The position numbers and the translations under genes are program-made. The notes beneath the pieces were generated by a model. The model was not told where the DNA came from. It saw only the letters and a list, made by a program, of their open reading frames with translations, and ran no database searches. Shown here piece by piece: positions 1 through 7,659 of a stretch of DNA of 8,466 nucleotides. Within the stretch, counting starts at the first letter, position 1. Each line of letters starts with the position of its first letter. Origin of the DNA: Pseudomonadota bacterium (GTDB lineage Bacteria; Pseudomonadota; Alphaproteobacteria; Rhodospirillales; 2-02-FULL-58-16); NCBI GenBank assembly GCA_022572335.1, contig JACZWD010000116.1:1-8466 (forward strand), read 5' to 3'.

Positions 1-424
1 CGCGCGCCCAGCGGGCGGCCAGGACCACGTTCTCGGAATCGCCCGAGGCGCTGATGGTGAGCAGGGCGTCGCCGGGGCGGGCCGCGGTACGCAGGGGGTA
101 GACGAAAATATCGTCATAGCTGAGGTCGTTGGCGATGGCCGTCATCATGGAGATGTTGGCGCTCAGCGAGACGACGCGGGGGATGACCGCGGTGTCGGTC
201 TGGATCAGCTTGGCGTGGTCGCAGACGAACGTGTTGGCGATGGCCGCCGAGCCGCCGTTGCCGCAGACGAACAGGGTGGCGCCGCGCTGGTACACGTCGT
301 CGAGCAGGCGCGCCGCCTCGGCCAGTTTGCCGCGGTCGACGGAGCGGGCGGCGGCGCGCTCTCTGTCGAAGTAGTCGTCGCTGAAGGCGGCGATATCGGC
401 GTATTTGCGGTCTGGAAAGGTCAT
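1..424 (-). CDS. SIS-domain sugar-phosphate isomerase, GmhA-like (partial, C-terminus beyond window)
   Basis: Seen: 141 complete codons from the ATG at 424, open to the left edge. The N-terminal helical part (residues 1-48) leads into a SIS fold. CGNGGSAA (54-61) is the phosphate-binding P-loop-like turn, IANDLSYDDIF (97-107) matches the GmhA strand/helix, and ISASGDSEN (124-132) is the second serine-rich phosphate motif (S125, S127, S130). Family knowledge: GmhA is a cytosolic enzyme converting sedoheptulose 7-phosphate to D-glycero-D-manno-heptose 7-phosphate for lipopolysaccharide core heptose. Odd: aligned by eye to E. coli GmhA, the metal/catalytic positions His61 and Glu65 become Thr65 and Asp69, within a TFVCDHAK stretch (65-72). 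Sequences of this kind form a recognisable SIS subgroup, so the substrate may be another sugar phosphate. It lies 54 bases downstream of the transporter gene on the same strand with no visible terminator, so co-transcription is likely. The ribosome site is weak. SIS fold is sure; exact substrate is not. Confidence 0.85.
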   Translation of the reverse strand, partial: MTFPDRKYADIAAFSDDYFDRERAAARSVDRGKLAEAARLLDDVYQRGATLFVCGNGGSAAIANTFVCDHAKLIQTDTAVIPRVVSLSANISMMTAIANDLSYDDIFVYPLRTAARPGDALLTISASGDSENVVLAARWAR

Positions 425-478
425 CGGACGGTCCCGTGATTCCTGTCGGGGCGATTCTGGTCCAAACTTCGTCCGGGT

Positions 479-1786
479 TCAACGGCGGACGTCGGGAACC
501 CGCCACAGCAGGATCATTCCGACGACGAAAAAGACCACGATAGTGGCCATGCCGGCCCGCTGGCTGTCGAAAATGTCGGTGCCGAGGGCGAACAGTGCCG
601 GGCCGAGAAACGCCGTCGCCTTACCCGAGAACGCGTACAGCCCGAACATCTCGGTCCTCAGTTCGGCCGGCGCCAGGTGGGCCATCAGCGAACGGCTCGC
701 CGCCTGCGCCGGGCCGACGAAAAGACCCAGGGACAGGCCGAACACCCAGAACAGGGTCTTCGATTCGATGACCAGCAAAGCCGTGCCGAGGACGGTCAGG
801 GCGGCGAGAGAGATCAAGATGGTGCGCTTGGGCCCGATCCAGTCGTCGACCCAGGCGAAGGCGGCGGCGCCGAGCCCCGCCGTCACGTTGATGGCGATGC
901 CGAACTGGATGACTTCCGCGGTTTCCATGCCGAAGGTGCCGGCGGCGTAAATGCCGCCGAAGGCGAACAGCGTGTTGAGGCCGTCGGTATAGATCATGTT
1001 GGCAAGAAGGTAGCGGGCGATGTCGGCGAATTCGCGGATGCGGCGGAGGGTGGCGATCAGCTCGGCGATTCCCTGGCGTACCGCCGCGCGGACATCCAGC
1101 CCGCTCGCCGCCTTGTCCGGGGTTGCGAAAAACAGGGGCAGGGAAAATACCGCGAACCATGCGGCGGCGAGGACGGGTGTGATGCGCACATGTTCGAGCG
1201 CCTCCTTGTCGAGGCCGAACACCGGGGGTTCCGCCTGGACGAAGGCGAAAAGCGCCACCACCAGACAGGCCAGCCCGCCGCCATAGCCCAGCCCCCATCC
1301 CCATCCCGAAATCCGCCCGATCATGCGCCTCGGGGCGAGGTCGGGCAGCATGGCGTTGTAGAACACCACGCCCATTTCGAAACCGATGGTCGCCAGTCCG
1401 ACGAAAACGAGGGCCCACGGCACGTCGGCCGGATCGGGCCGGGTGAACCACAGGAGCGCCGAGGCGACGACGCAAAGGACGGTGAAAACGGCGATCCAGG
1501 GTTTACGCCGGCCACCCTTGTCGGCGATGGCGCCCAAGACCGGGCCGATCACGGCGACGACCAAGGCGGCGATGCTGATGGTGTACCCCCATTGGCTGGT
1601 GCCGGTTATCTCGTCGGCGGCCACCGCCTGGGTGAAGTAGGCGGCGAACACGAAGGTGGTGACGACGGTGGGAAAGGCCGAATTGGCCCAATCGAACAGG
1701 CACCAGGAGACAAGGGCGCGGGGCGAACCTCCGCGCCCTTCCGTTTCGGGATGATCGGCGTTGCTGGGATTCCCGGCCACCGTCAC
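479..1786 (-). CDS. MFS transporter, UMF1 / Atg22-like family
   Basis: A 435-residue inner-membrane protein with about twelve hydrophobic segments, the usual size for the family. Diagnostic motifs seen: WCLFDWANSAF (28-38) before the first membrane segment, GAIADKGGRRKPW (85-97) as the MFS loop 2-3 signature, YNAMLPDLAP (143-152) followed by a glycine-rich GWGWGLGYGGG (161-171), and YTDGLNTLFAFGG (266-278). A charged central loop (about 223-258) separates the two halves. Family knowledge: UMF1 proteins are the bacterial relatives of yeast Atg22, which exports amino acids from the vacuole; the substrates of the bacterial members are mostly unknown. The start is a GTG only 7 bases after the dehydrogenase stop codon, without a clear Shine-Dalgarno, which suggests translational coupling. 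Its position between glutamate dehydrogenase and a sugar isomerase makes amino-acid or organic-acid export a fair guess, no more. Family call is firm; substrate is unknown. Confidence 0.9.
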   Translation of the reverse strand: MTVAGNPSNADHPETEGRGGSPRALVSWCLFDWANSAFPTVVTTFVFAAYFTQAVAADEITGTSQWGYTISIAALVVAVIGPVLGAIADKGGRRKPWIAVFTVLCVVASALLWFTRPDPADVPWALVFVGLATIGFEMGVVFYNAMLPDLAPRRMIGRISGWGWGLGYGGGLACLVVALFAFVQAEPPVFGLDKEALEHVRITPVLAAAWFAVFSLPLFFATPDKAASGLDVRAAVRQGIAELIATLRRIREFADIARYLLANMIYTDGLNTLFAFGGIYAAGTFGMETAEVIQFGIAINVTAGLGAAAFAWVDDWIGPKRTILISLAALTVLGTALLVIESKTLFWVFGLSLGLFVGPAQAASRSLMAHLAPAELRTEMFGLYAFSGKATAFLGPALFALGTDIFDSQRAGMATIVVFFVVGMILLWRVPDVRR

Positions 1787-1793
1787 ACGACCG

Positions 1794-4700
1794 TCACGAA
1801 TGACGCCGGGGATCGGCCAGGGCGCGTAGCTGGCGGCTGGCCACGGCGACCATGGAGATATCGGTGACGGCGATCGAGCGCAGCTCGGACAGGAGCTGCT
1901 CGGTTCGTTCGACGGCCGCGTGATTCTTGTCGATCCAGGCGTCGATGGCCTGTGCGGGCGCCGTCGCGCCGTCGGAGAAGTCGAGGACCTGGTTGGTCAA
2001 CGCCAGTTGGTGGCCGTAGATCTCCTCGATGAGCGCCGCCACCGCCAGCTTCTGCCAGTGGGTTTCGGACTCCAGCCCGCCCGACGCGGCGCGCAGCCGC
2101 CCCAGCCTGAACCGGGTGCCGACGGCGAAATACAGCTTGGCCACCTGGGGCACGGGCAATTTGCGGCGGCGGGCGAGGCGCACGATGTCGCAGCCCGAGA
2201 ACAGGTTCACCAGTCCGGCGATGCGCAGGGCCAGGTCCTCGGGCACGCCCTGGTCCAGGTACGGCTTCCCCCGGGTCCGAAGGTCGTCCAGGTAGTGGGG
2301 CGGCAGGACCTTGTCCAGGGATTCCGCCAGGGTGGCGATGCCTTCTTTGTACCTGGCCACGTGCCCGCCGATGTCCAGCCGCCGCTCGCCGTGGCGCAGG
2401 AACCACAAGGTCGTCCACTCGATCAGGTGGTTGATGTCCAGCGTCATGGTGGTTTGCACGGCCGCCGGCACCTTGGTGTCCAGGCTCGCGATGGCCTCCC
2501 ACAGCCCGCGGAAGGCGAAGACCTGGCGCGAGATGGTGTAGGCGCGGGCGATGTCGGGCGCCGCCATGCCCGTCTTTTCCATGAACTCGGTGACGAAGGT
2601 GCCGCCGACCCGGTTGATCATGGAATTGGTGACACGGGTGGCGATGATCTCGCGGCGCAGCCGGTGCCGCGCGATACCGGTCTTGAGTCTGTCGTGGACC
2701 GGCCGCGGGAAATAGGTGACCAGGTCCTCGGCCAGTTGGGCATCGTCGGGCATGTCGGAGTCCAGGATCTCGTCATACAGCCAGATCTTGCTGTAGGACA
2801 TGAGCACGGCGATTTCCGGCCGGGTCAGCCCGAGTTTGTTTTGCGCCCGCTCTTCCAGGGTTTCGTCGTCGGGCATGAACTCCACCGCCCTGTCCAGCCG
2901 CCCCGTCCTTTCCAGCATGCGCATCAGGCGCACCTGGTCGTCGAGGACATCGACGCCCTTGGCGCGGACCAGGCTCATCGCCTGGGTCTGCAGATAGTTG
3001 TGGGTCAGCACGAGTTCGGCCACTTCGTCGGTCATCCGGGCCAACAACGCGTTCCTTTGTTTTTCGGACAACTCGCCTTTGGCGACCGCCGAATCGAGAA
3101 GGATCTTGATGTTGACCTCGTGGTCGGAGCAGTCGACGCCGCCCGAATTGTCGATGGCATCCGTGTTCAGGCGTCCGCCCGCCAGGGCGTACTCGACGCG
3201 GGCGCGCTGGGTCACGCCGAGGTTGGCCCCTTCGCCGATGACGCGGCAGCGCAGGCTCGACGCATTGATACGGGTGACGTCGTTGGCGCGGTCGCCGACT
3301 TCGGCGTGGGATTCGTGGGTCGCCTTGACGTAGGTGCCGATGCCCCCGAACCAGAGCAGGTCCACCTCGGCGCCGAGCAGCGCCCGGATCAGCTCGTTGG
3401 GGGTAACCTTGTCCTTGGAAATGCCGAAGCGTTTCTTGATCGGGGACGACAGTTTCAGGGACTTGGCGCGGCGCTCGAAGACGGCGCCGCCCCTGGACAG
3501 CAGCTTGCGATCGTAGTCGTTCCAGCCCGAGCGCGGCAAGGCGAACAGCCGTTCGCGCTCGGCCAGGCTTTTGGCCGGATCAGGGTTGGGGTCGACGAAG
3601 ATGTGCAGGTGATTGAACGCCCCCACCAGCTTGATGTGGGGCGAAAGCAGCATGCCGTTGCCGAACACGTCGCCCGACATGTCGCCGACTCCAACCACCG
3701 TGAAGTCCTCCGCTTGCGTGTCGGCACCCATCTCGCGGAAGTGCCGTTTCACCGATTCCCAGACGCCGCGGGCGGTGATTCCCATCTTCTTGTGGTCGTA
3801 GCCCTGGCTGCCGCCCGACGCAAAGGCGTCGCCGAGCCAGAAGCCGTAGTCGGCGGACACCTGGTTGGCGATGTCGGAAAAGGTGGCCGTGCCCTTGTCC
3901 GCGGCGACCACCAGGTAGGGGTCGTCGTCGTCGCGGCGCACCACGTCGGCGGGCGGCACCACCTTGGTCCCTTTCAGGTTGTCGGTGATGTCGAGCATGC
4001 CGAAAATGAGGGTCTTGTAACAGGCGATGCCTTCGTTCTGGATCGCGTCGCGGTCGCCGCCGGCCGGCGGCCGCTTGACGACGAAGCCGCCCTTCGAGCC
4101 CACCGGCACGATGACCGCGTTCTTGACCTGTTGCGCCTTGACCAGCCCCAGGATCTCGGTGCGGAAGTCCTCGCGCCGGTCGGACCAGCGAAGGCCGCCG
4201 CGCGCCACCTTTCCGAAGCGCAGATGGATCCCTTCCATGCGCGGGCTGTAGACGAAGATCTCGCGCAGGGGCCGCGGCAGCGGCAGGTCCTCCACTTTGC
4301 GGCTGTCGAGCTTGAACGATACGTATGGCTTGTGCGCGCCGTCCTTGGTGCGCTGGAAGTAGTTGGTGCGCAACGTGGAGTCCACCAGGTTGATGAAGCG
4401 GCGCAGGATGCGGTCTTCATCCGCGCTGTCCACCGAATCCAGGCCGTCGTTCAGCGCCTTCAGGATCCTGGCGGCGCGCGCCTCGGCCCCATTGGCCCGC
4501 GCCGGGTCGAACATGGTCTGGAACAGGGCGACGATCTGGCGGGTCAGGGTCGGGTTGTTGGCCAGGGTCTGCTCCATGTAGGCCTGGGAAAACGCGATAC
4601 CCGCCTGGCGCAGATATTTGCAATAGGCGCGGAGGATGACCACCTCGCGCCAGGCGAGCCCGGCGCTCAGCACCAGGCCGTTGAAACCGTCGCTCTCCAC

Positions 4701-6650
4701 CTCGCCGCGCCAGACCCGGTGGAAGGTGTCGTGAAAGTTCCCGCGGATGGCACCCAGGTTCACCGCGGCGCCGTTGCGGGTCTCGAGCCCGAAATCGTGA
4801 ATCATCACCACGTCGGCGCCGCCGTCCCGGGGACGCACGGCGTCGGGAATCTCGTCCACCACCATCAGACCCATGTGCTCGAGCATGGGCAGAACATGGG
4901 ACAGGGGGATCGCCTGGTGAGGATGATAGACCTTGAACCGCAACTGGTTGTCGGCCGCCCCCGGGGGCCTGTACAGGCTCATGCCGAGCTCGCCGCTGTC
5001 CAGGGTTTCCTCGATCACGGCGATGTCGGCGACCGCCTCGGTGGCGTCGAGCCGCTCGCGGTAGCCCAGGGGGAAGGCGTCTTCGTACCGCCGGTAAAGG
5101 GTCAGGCCCTTCTCCTCGCCGCATGCGGCGATCAGCGCATTGGAGAGATGGTCGGTCCACGAACGCGCCGCCTCGATCAGATCGGCCTCGATCTTTTCCG
5201 CGTCGTAGTCGGGAATCCGGCCCGCCGTGGTACGGATGATCATGTGCACCCGCGCCAAGGGGGCATCGCCAAGCAGGGTGGTGAAGGCCGTGATTTCGCC
5301 GGCGAAGGCGTTTTCCAGGATCTTTTGGGCGCGCTCCCTGAGCGCCGTCGTGTAGCGGTCGCGCGGCACGTACACGAGGCACGAGATGAACCGTTCGAAA
5401 TCGTCCCGGCGCAGGAACAGGGCCACCCTCTGGCGGTCCTGAAGGTGCAGGATGCCCAGGGCGGTGTGGAAAAGCTGGTCTTCGGAGATCTGGAACAGTT
5501 CGTCGCGGGGAAAGGTTTCTAAGATATTGAGCAGGGCCTTGCCGTCATGGCCGGCCGGCTCGAAGCCGGCCCGCGCGCAGGTTTTGTGCAGCTTGCGGCG
5601 CAGCAGCGGAATGTCGCGGGCGCTCAGGTGATAGGCGGTGGACGTGAACAGGCCGACGAACATGCGCTGGCTGACCACCCTGCCCTGGGCGTCGAGGCGC
5701 TTGATCCCGATGGAATCCATGTGGACCGCGCGGTGGACGGTGGACTTGCGGTTGGTCTTGGTGACCATCAACAGCTCGGGCCGGCTGACGAAGGCGCGCA
5801 TGTCGGGCGGCATGGAGGCCAGGTTGTGCAACTCCCTGAAAACCAGGAATTCGGGATCGCGCAGGATGCCCAGGCCCGCCTTGCGGTTTACCGAAACGGT
5901 GGCGCGTTCGCCGCCGCCCTTGATCAGGTATTCGCGGTAACCGAGAAACGTGAAATGATCGTCGTGGATCCAGCGCAGGAAATCCCGCACCTCGGCCGCG
6001 TCCTCCGCCGGGACGTTCGCCGGCGGCGACTCCAGTTCCTCGATGATCGCCGCCATCGTGTTACGAATGGGCCGCCAGTCCTCGACGGCGGCACGGACAT
6101 CGTTGATCACCGCCTCCACGGAGGCGGCAATCCCGGCCAGCCGTTCGCCGGATTGCCCGGTGACCTCGAAATGCATGAAGGATTCGGCGCCGACTCCGGT
6201 CCCGGACTCTTCCGCCTGCAGGACCTCCGCAAGCCTTCCGGCCCGGCCCCGGCGCACCTTGAGGATCGGATGGATGATCAGGTGAACGGCCAGCCCCTGG
6301 CGATTGAGCTCGGCGGTAACGGAATCGACCAGGAACGGCATGTCGTCGGTGACGATTTCGACCACCGTGTGGTCCGCCCGCCAGCCGTCCGTTTTCACGG
6401 AAGGATTGTAGACGCGCACCGAGGATTTGCCGGGGATACGGGTTGTCCCCAATTTCCAGTGCGCCAGTGCGGCGCCGAACAGGGTGTCCGGGCTGTGCTC
6501 CACGAGATCGTGGGGCGGCACGTGCCGGTAGTATTGGGAGAGGAACCGGTCGGCCGCCGCCCGCCTGTCGCCTGTAAACCGTCTGCGCGCCTTGCGCACC
6601 ACCGTGGCGATCAGGTCCGCCTTTTGTCGCTCTTCGTCTGTGCGTGGCAT
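1794..6650 (-). CDS. gdhZ: NAD-specific glutamate dehydrogenase, large 180-kDa class
   Basis: Cytosolic enzyme that oxidatively deaminates L-glutamate to 2-oxoglutarate and ammonium with NAD+, feeding amino-acid carbon into the TCA cycle. At 1618 residues it has the full length of the GDH-180 class (Pseudomonas gdhB, Caulobacter gdhZ). Seen in order: a long N-terminal regulatory region with an ACT-like segment near 94-130 (HTVVEIVTDDMPFLVDSV), then the catalytic core. GGLRWSDRRED is near 818-828, and PVGSKGGFVVK near 847-857 carries the presumed catalytic lysine. The dinucleotide turn GVGDMSGDVFGNG lies near 985-997, FGGIGTYVKA near 1098-1107, and NSGGVDCSDHEVNI at about 1167-1180. The long C-terminal domain is intact, with no frameshift. 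Start ATG 6650 has a purine-rich GAAGAGAGG with a short 3-base spacer. It is first in a run with the transporter 7 bases downstream. Known of the class: allosteric control by amino acids, and in Caulobacter a link to FtsZ; neither can be judged here. The symbol follows alphaproteobacterial usage. Confidence 0.97.
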   Translation of the reverse strand: MPRTDEERQKADLIATVVRKARRRFTGDRRAAADRFLSQYYRHVPPHDLVEHSPDTLFGAALAHWKLGTTRIPGKSSVRVYNPSVKTDGWRADHTVVEIVTDDMPFLVDSVTAELNRQGLAVHLIIHPILKVRRGRAGRLAEVLQAEESGTGVGAESFMHFEVTGQSGERLAGIAASVEAVINDVRAAVEDWRPIRNTMAAIIEELESPPANVPAEDAAEVRDFLRWIHDDHFTFLGYREYLIKGGGERATVSVNRKAGLGILRDPEFLVFRELHNLASMPPDMRAFVSRPELLMVTKTNRKSTVHRAVHMDSIGIKRLDAQGRVVSQRMFVGLFTSTAYHLSARDIPLLRRKLHKTCARAGFEPAGHDGKALLNILETFPRDELFQISEDQLFHTALGILHLQDRQRVALFLRRDDFERFISCLVYVPRDRYTTALRERAQKILENAFAGEITAFTTLLGDAPLARVHMIIRTTAGRIPDYDAEKIEADLIEAARSWTDHLSNALIAACGEEKGLTLYRRYEDAFPLGYRERLDATEAVADIAVIEETLDSGELGMSLYRPPGAADNQLRFKVYHPHQAIPLSHVLPMLEHMGLMVVDEIPDAVRPRDGGADVVMIHDFGLETRNGAAVNLGAIRGNFHDTFHRVWRGEVESDGFNGLVLSAGLAWREVVILRAYCKYLRQAGIAFSQAYMEQTLANNPTLTRQIVALFQTMFDPARANGAEARAARILKALNDGLDSVDSADEDRILRRFINLVDSTLRTNYFQRTKDGAHKPYVSFKLDSRKVEDLPLPRPLREIFVYSPRMEGIHLRFGKVARGGLRWSDRREDFRTEILGLVKAQQVKNAVIVPVGSKGGFVVKRPPAGGDRDAIQNEGIACYKTLIFGMLDITDNLKGTKVVPPADVVRRDDDDPYLVVAADKGTATFSDIANQVSADYGFWLGDAFASGGSQGYDHKKMGITARGVWESVKRHFREMGADTQAEDFTVVGVGDMSGDVFGNGMLLSPHIKLVGAFNHLHIFVDPNPDPAKSLAERERLFALPRSGWNDYDRKLLSRGGAVFERRAKSLKLSSPIKKRFGISKDKVTPNELIRALLGAEVDLLWFGGIGTYVKATHESHAEVGDRANDVTRINASSLRCRVIGEGANLGVTQRARVEYALAGGRLNTDAIDNSGGVDCSDHEVNIKILLDSAVAKGELSEKQRNALLARMTDEVAELVLTHNYLQTQAMSLVRAKGVDVLDDQVRLMRMLERTGRLDRAVEFMPDDETLEERAQNKLGLTRPEIAVLMSYSKIWLYDEILDSDMPDDAQLAEDLVTYFPRPVHDRLKTGIARHRLRREIIATRVTNSMINRVGGTFVTEFMEKTGMAAPDIARAYTISRQVFAFRGLWEAIASLDTKVPAAVQTTMTLDINHLIEWTTLWFLRHGERRLDIGGHVARYKEGIATLAESLDKVLPPHYLDDLRTRGKPYLDQGVPEDLALRIAGLVNLFSGCDIVRLARRRKLPVPQVAKLYFAVGTRFRLGRLRAASGGLESETHWQKLAVAALIEEIYGHQLALTNQVLDFSDGATAPAQAIDAWIDKNHAAVERTEQLLSELRSIAVTDISMVAVASRQLRALADPRRHS

Positions 6651-6681
6651 GGGCCTCTCTTCAATCGCTGTCGGATGTTCC

Positions 6682-6694
6682 GGGGCTCCGCCCC
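6682..6694 (-). other. Small GC hairpin in the presumed dehydrogenase leader
   Basis: GGGGC and GCCCC are perfect complements around a 3-base loop, about 30 bases upstream of the ATG at 6650. It would be transcribed if the promoter at 6726-6754 is used. There is no U-run after it, so it is not an intrinsic terminator. It is too short to be recognised as a known riboswitch. A leader structure or chance are both possible. Confidence 0.3.
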
Positions 6695-6725
6695 TTGGGC
6701 AAAATTAAACGCCGCTACCATGGGT

Positions 6726-6754
6726 GTGATACGCCGCGCGGCGCCCCGGCGCAA
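6726..6754 (-). promoter_or_regulatory. Candidate sigma70-type promoter for the glutamate dehydrogenase gene
   Basis: Read on the minus strand: TTGCGC (6754-6749) as -35, a 17-base spacer, then TATCAC (6731-6726) as -10. Transcription would start near 6719, giving a leader of about 70 bases before the ATG at 6650. The spacer contains a perfect 12-base palindrome, CGCCGCGCGGCG (6732-6743). It could be a regulator site, or simply chance in GC-rich DNA. The match to consensus is moderate and there is no experimental support. Confidence 0.4.
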
Positions 6755-7178
6755 TACGGTTGCCGGCCTAGCCCCCTGTGTGGACGGCTCCCCGTTGGCA
6801 AGGGATTTTTGGACGGAGATGCAGAGCCGGTCGGTGCCGCCCTGTGTCCGGCCTGTTCGTGCGGCGCTGTCACATGGCCGCTGGCCATAATGCTCTCGGC
6901 GGATCAGGTCCCGGTCAAAACCGCGCAGTCGGGAAGGTGCAACTGACACGAGCCGATCGTCACGAAACCCGCCAATTCCGTTTTAGGGGAAGGAGCGGAC
7001 GTCGTGACGTGGCCCGCCGGAGGTCAGCCTGTAGCCAGCCCCCGACTGTCGCAGCCTTCGTGTGTTTTGTCCGCATTTGAAGGGGAAAGCCGACCTTGAC
7101 GGCGAGACTGGCGCACGGCAGGAAATTAGCCAAAGCCCGCACTGCGACGGACGGCAATCGATGGACCCCCGCGAACCG
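6755..7178. other. Non-coding gap between the ArsR-type gene and the dehydrogenase promoter
   Basis: About 424 bases without a convincing gene. ORFs on both strands here are short, arginine-rich and unlike any family I know. Visible items are the inverted repeat ACGTC-gt-GACGT at 6999-7010, and an AAGGAG at 6990-6995 placed 8 bases before a GTG that opens a 31-codon ORF (7004-7099, plus strand). I see no tRNA, no intrinsic terminator with a U-run after the ArsR-type gene, and no transposon end. Local AT content is slightly higher than in the genes. It may be plain spacer, or the remains of a lost gene. Confidence 0.5.
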
Positions 7179-7541
7179 TCACTCGGCGGGCGCCATTTCC
7201 CTCGACAGCGTGATGACCGGGCCTTCCTCCGGCGCGCAGAACAGCTTGTACAAAAGCTGGATGACGAGGACCGCCTCCGTACTGGAAAGAGAATAGTAAA
7301 TCGTCTTTGCTTCGCGCCGGGTTTTCACCAGGTTTTCCGCCCGCAGGCGGGCCAGTTGCTGGGACAACGTCGGCTGGCGTATCCCAAGGAGGTGCTCCAA
7401 CTCGGTCACCGATTTTTCGCCCATGGCCAGGTGACACAGGATCAGCAGCCGGTTCTCATTGGCGATGGCCTTGAGGAAGACGGTCGCCTCCCGGGCCTTT
7501 TCGGCCATGTGGTCGTCCATGATCGGCGCGTGGTCATCCAT
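7179..7541 (-). CDS. ArsR-family repressor of the BigR/SqrR persulfide-sensing type
   Basis: A small cytosolic winged-helix DNA-binding protein, 120 residues from the ATG at 7541. Seen: FLKAIANENRLLILCHL (22-38), SVTELEHLLGIRQPTLSQQLARLR (44-67; turn and recognition helix), the wing TRREAKTIYYSL (74-85), and a C-terminal helix ending LYKLFC. The cysteines fall at 36 and 102, 66 apart. Family knowledge: BigR uses Cys42/Cys108 and SqrR Cys41/Cys107, also 66 apart. Persulfide or oxidation links them and releases DNA, derepressing sulfide-handling genes. No arsenic-type CxC metal site is visible. The gene follows a SoxW-like gene on the same strand after 118 bases, and could repress itself and that gene. 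Start is uncertain: in-frame ATGs at 7541, 7520 and 7508 all lack a good ribosome site, and a longer reading frame reaches into the upstream gene. Family is firm; the sensed signal is inferred. Confidence 0.88.
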   Translation of the reverse strand: MDDHAPIMDDHMAEKAREATVFLKAIANENRLLILCHLAMGEKSVTELEHLLGIRQPTLSQQLARLRAENLVKTRREAKTIYYSLSSTEAVLVIQLLYKLFCAPEEGPVITLSREMAPAE

Positions 7542-7545
7542 TATA
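7540..7545 (-). promoter_or_regulatory. TATAAT hexamer overlapping the upstream start codon of the ArsR-type gene
   Basis: A perfect -10 consensus TATAAT on the minus strand whose last two bases are the A and T of the ATG at 7541. No good -35 lies at 16-18 bases; a TTGACA on the same strand (7575-7580) is 29 bases away, too far to pair with it. If this -10 is used, transcription begins near 7533 and translation must start at 7520 or 7508. It may also be chance. Confidence 0.25.
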
Positions 7546-7659
7546 GGCACATGGGTATGGGACGAAGGCGGCGGTGTCAATGTTGCGATAGCGGTTAAAG
7601 GGAACGGATAAGGAATAAAACGTAATAGAATCAACGGCATAACAGGCCGCGAAAATTGA

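Noticed and set aside
677..1867. A 396-codon plus-strand frame opposite the transporter gene
   Set aside because: The translation is rich in Gly, Arg, Asp and Gln and hydrophilic, with no family features. It mirrors a clear membrane protein on the minus strand.
1920..5522. A 1200-codon open frame on the plus strand opposite the dehydrogenase gene
   Set aside because: It lies wholly inside a gene with clear motifs on the other strand, and its translation has no recognisable domain. Long antisense frames are expected where third codon positions are G or C.
5547..6890. A 447-codon plus-strand frame opposite the dehydrogenase N-terminus and leader
   Set aside because: Same antisense effect. It crosses the dehydrogenase start and promoter region without any motif of its own.
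6611..6949. A 112-codon minus-strand frame overlapping the dehydrogenase start
   Set aside because: Arginine-rich, no domain, no ribosome site, and it runs into the dehydrogenase gene in another frame.
6960..7157. A 65-codon minus-strand frame starting with TTG after the repressor gene
   Set aside because: Third positions lack the strong G/C preference of the neighbouring genes, and no ribosome site or family match is seen.
7575..7580. TTGACA on the minus strand upstream of the repressor, considered as the -35 for TATAAT at 7545-7540
   Set aside because: The two boxes are 29 bases apart, too far for one promoter, and no good -10 lies 16-18 bases after TTGACA.
7062..7598. A 178-codon plus-strand frame opposite the repressor gene
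   Set aside because: Antisense shadow of a clear winged-helix protein, with no features of its own.
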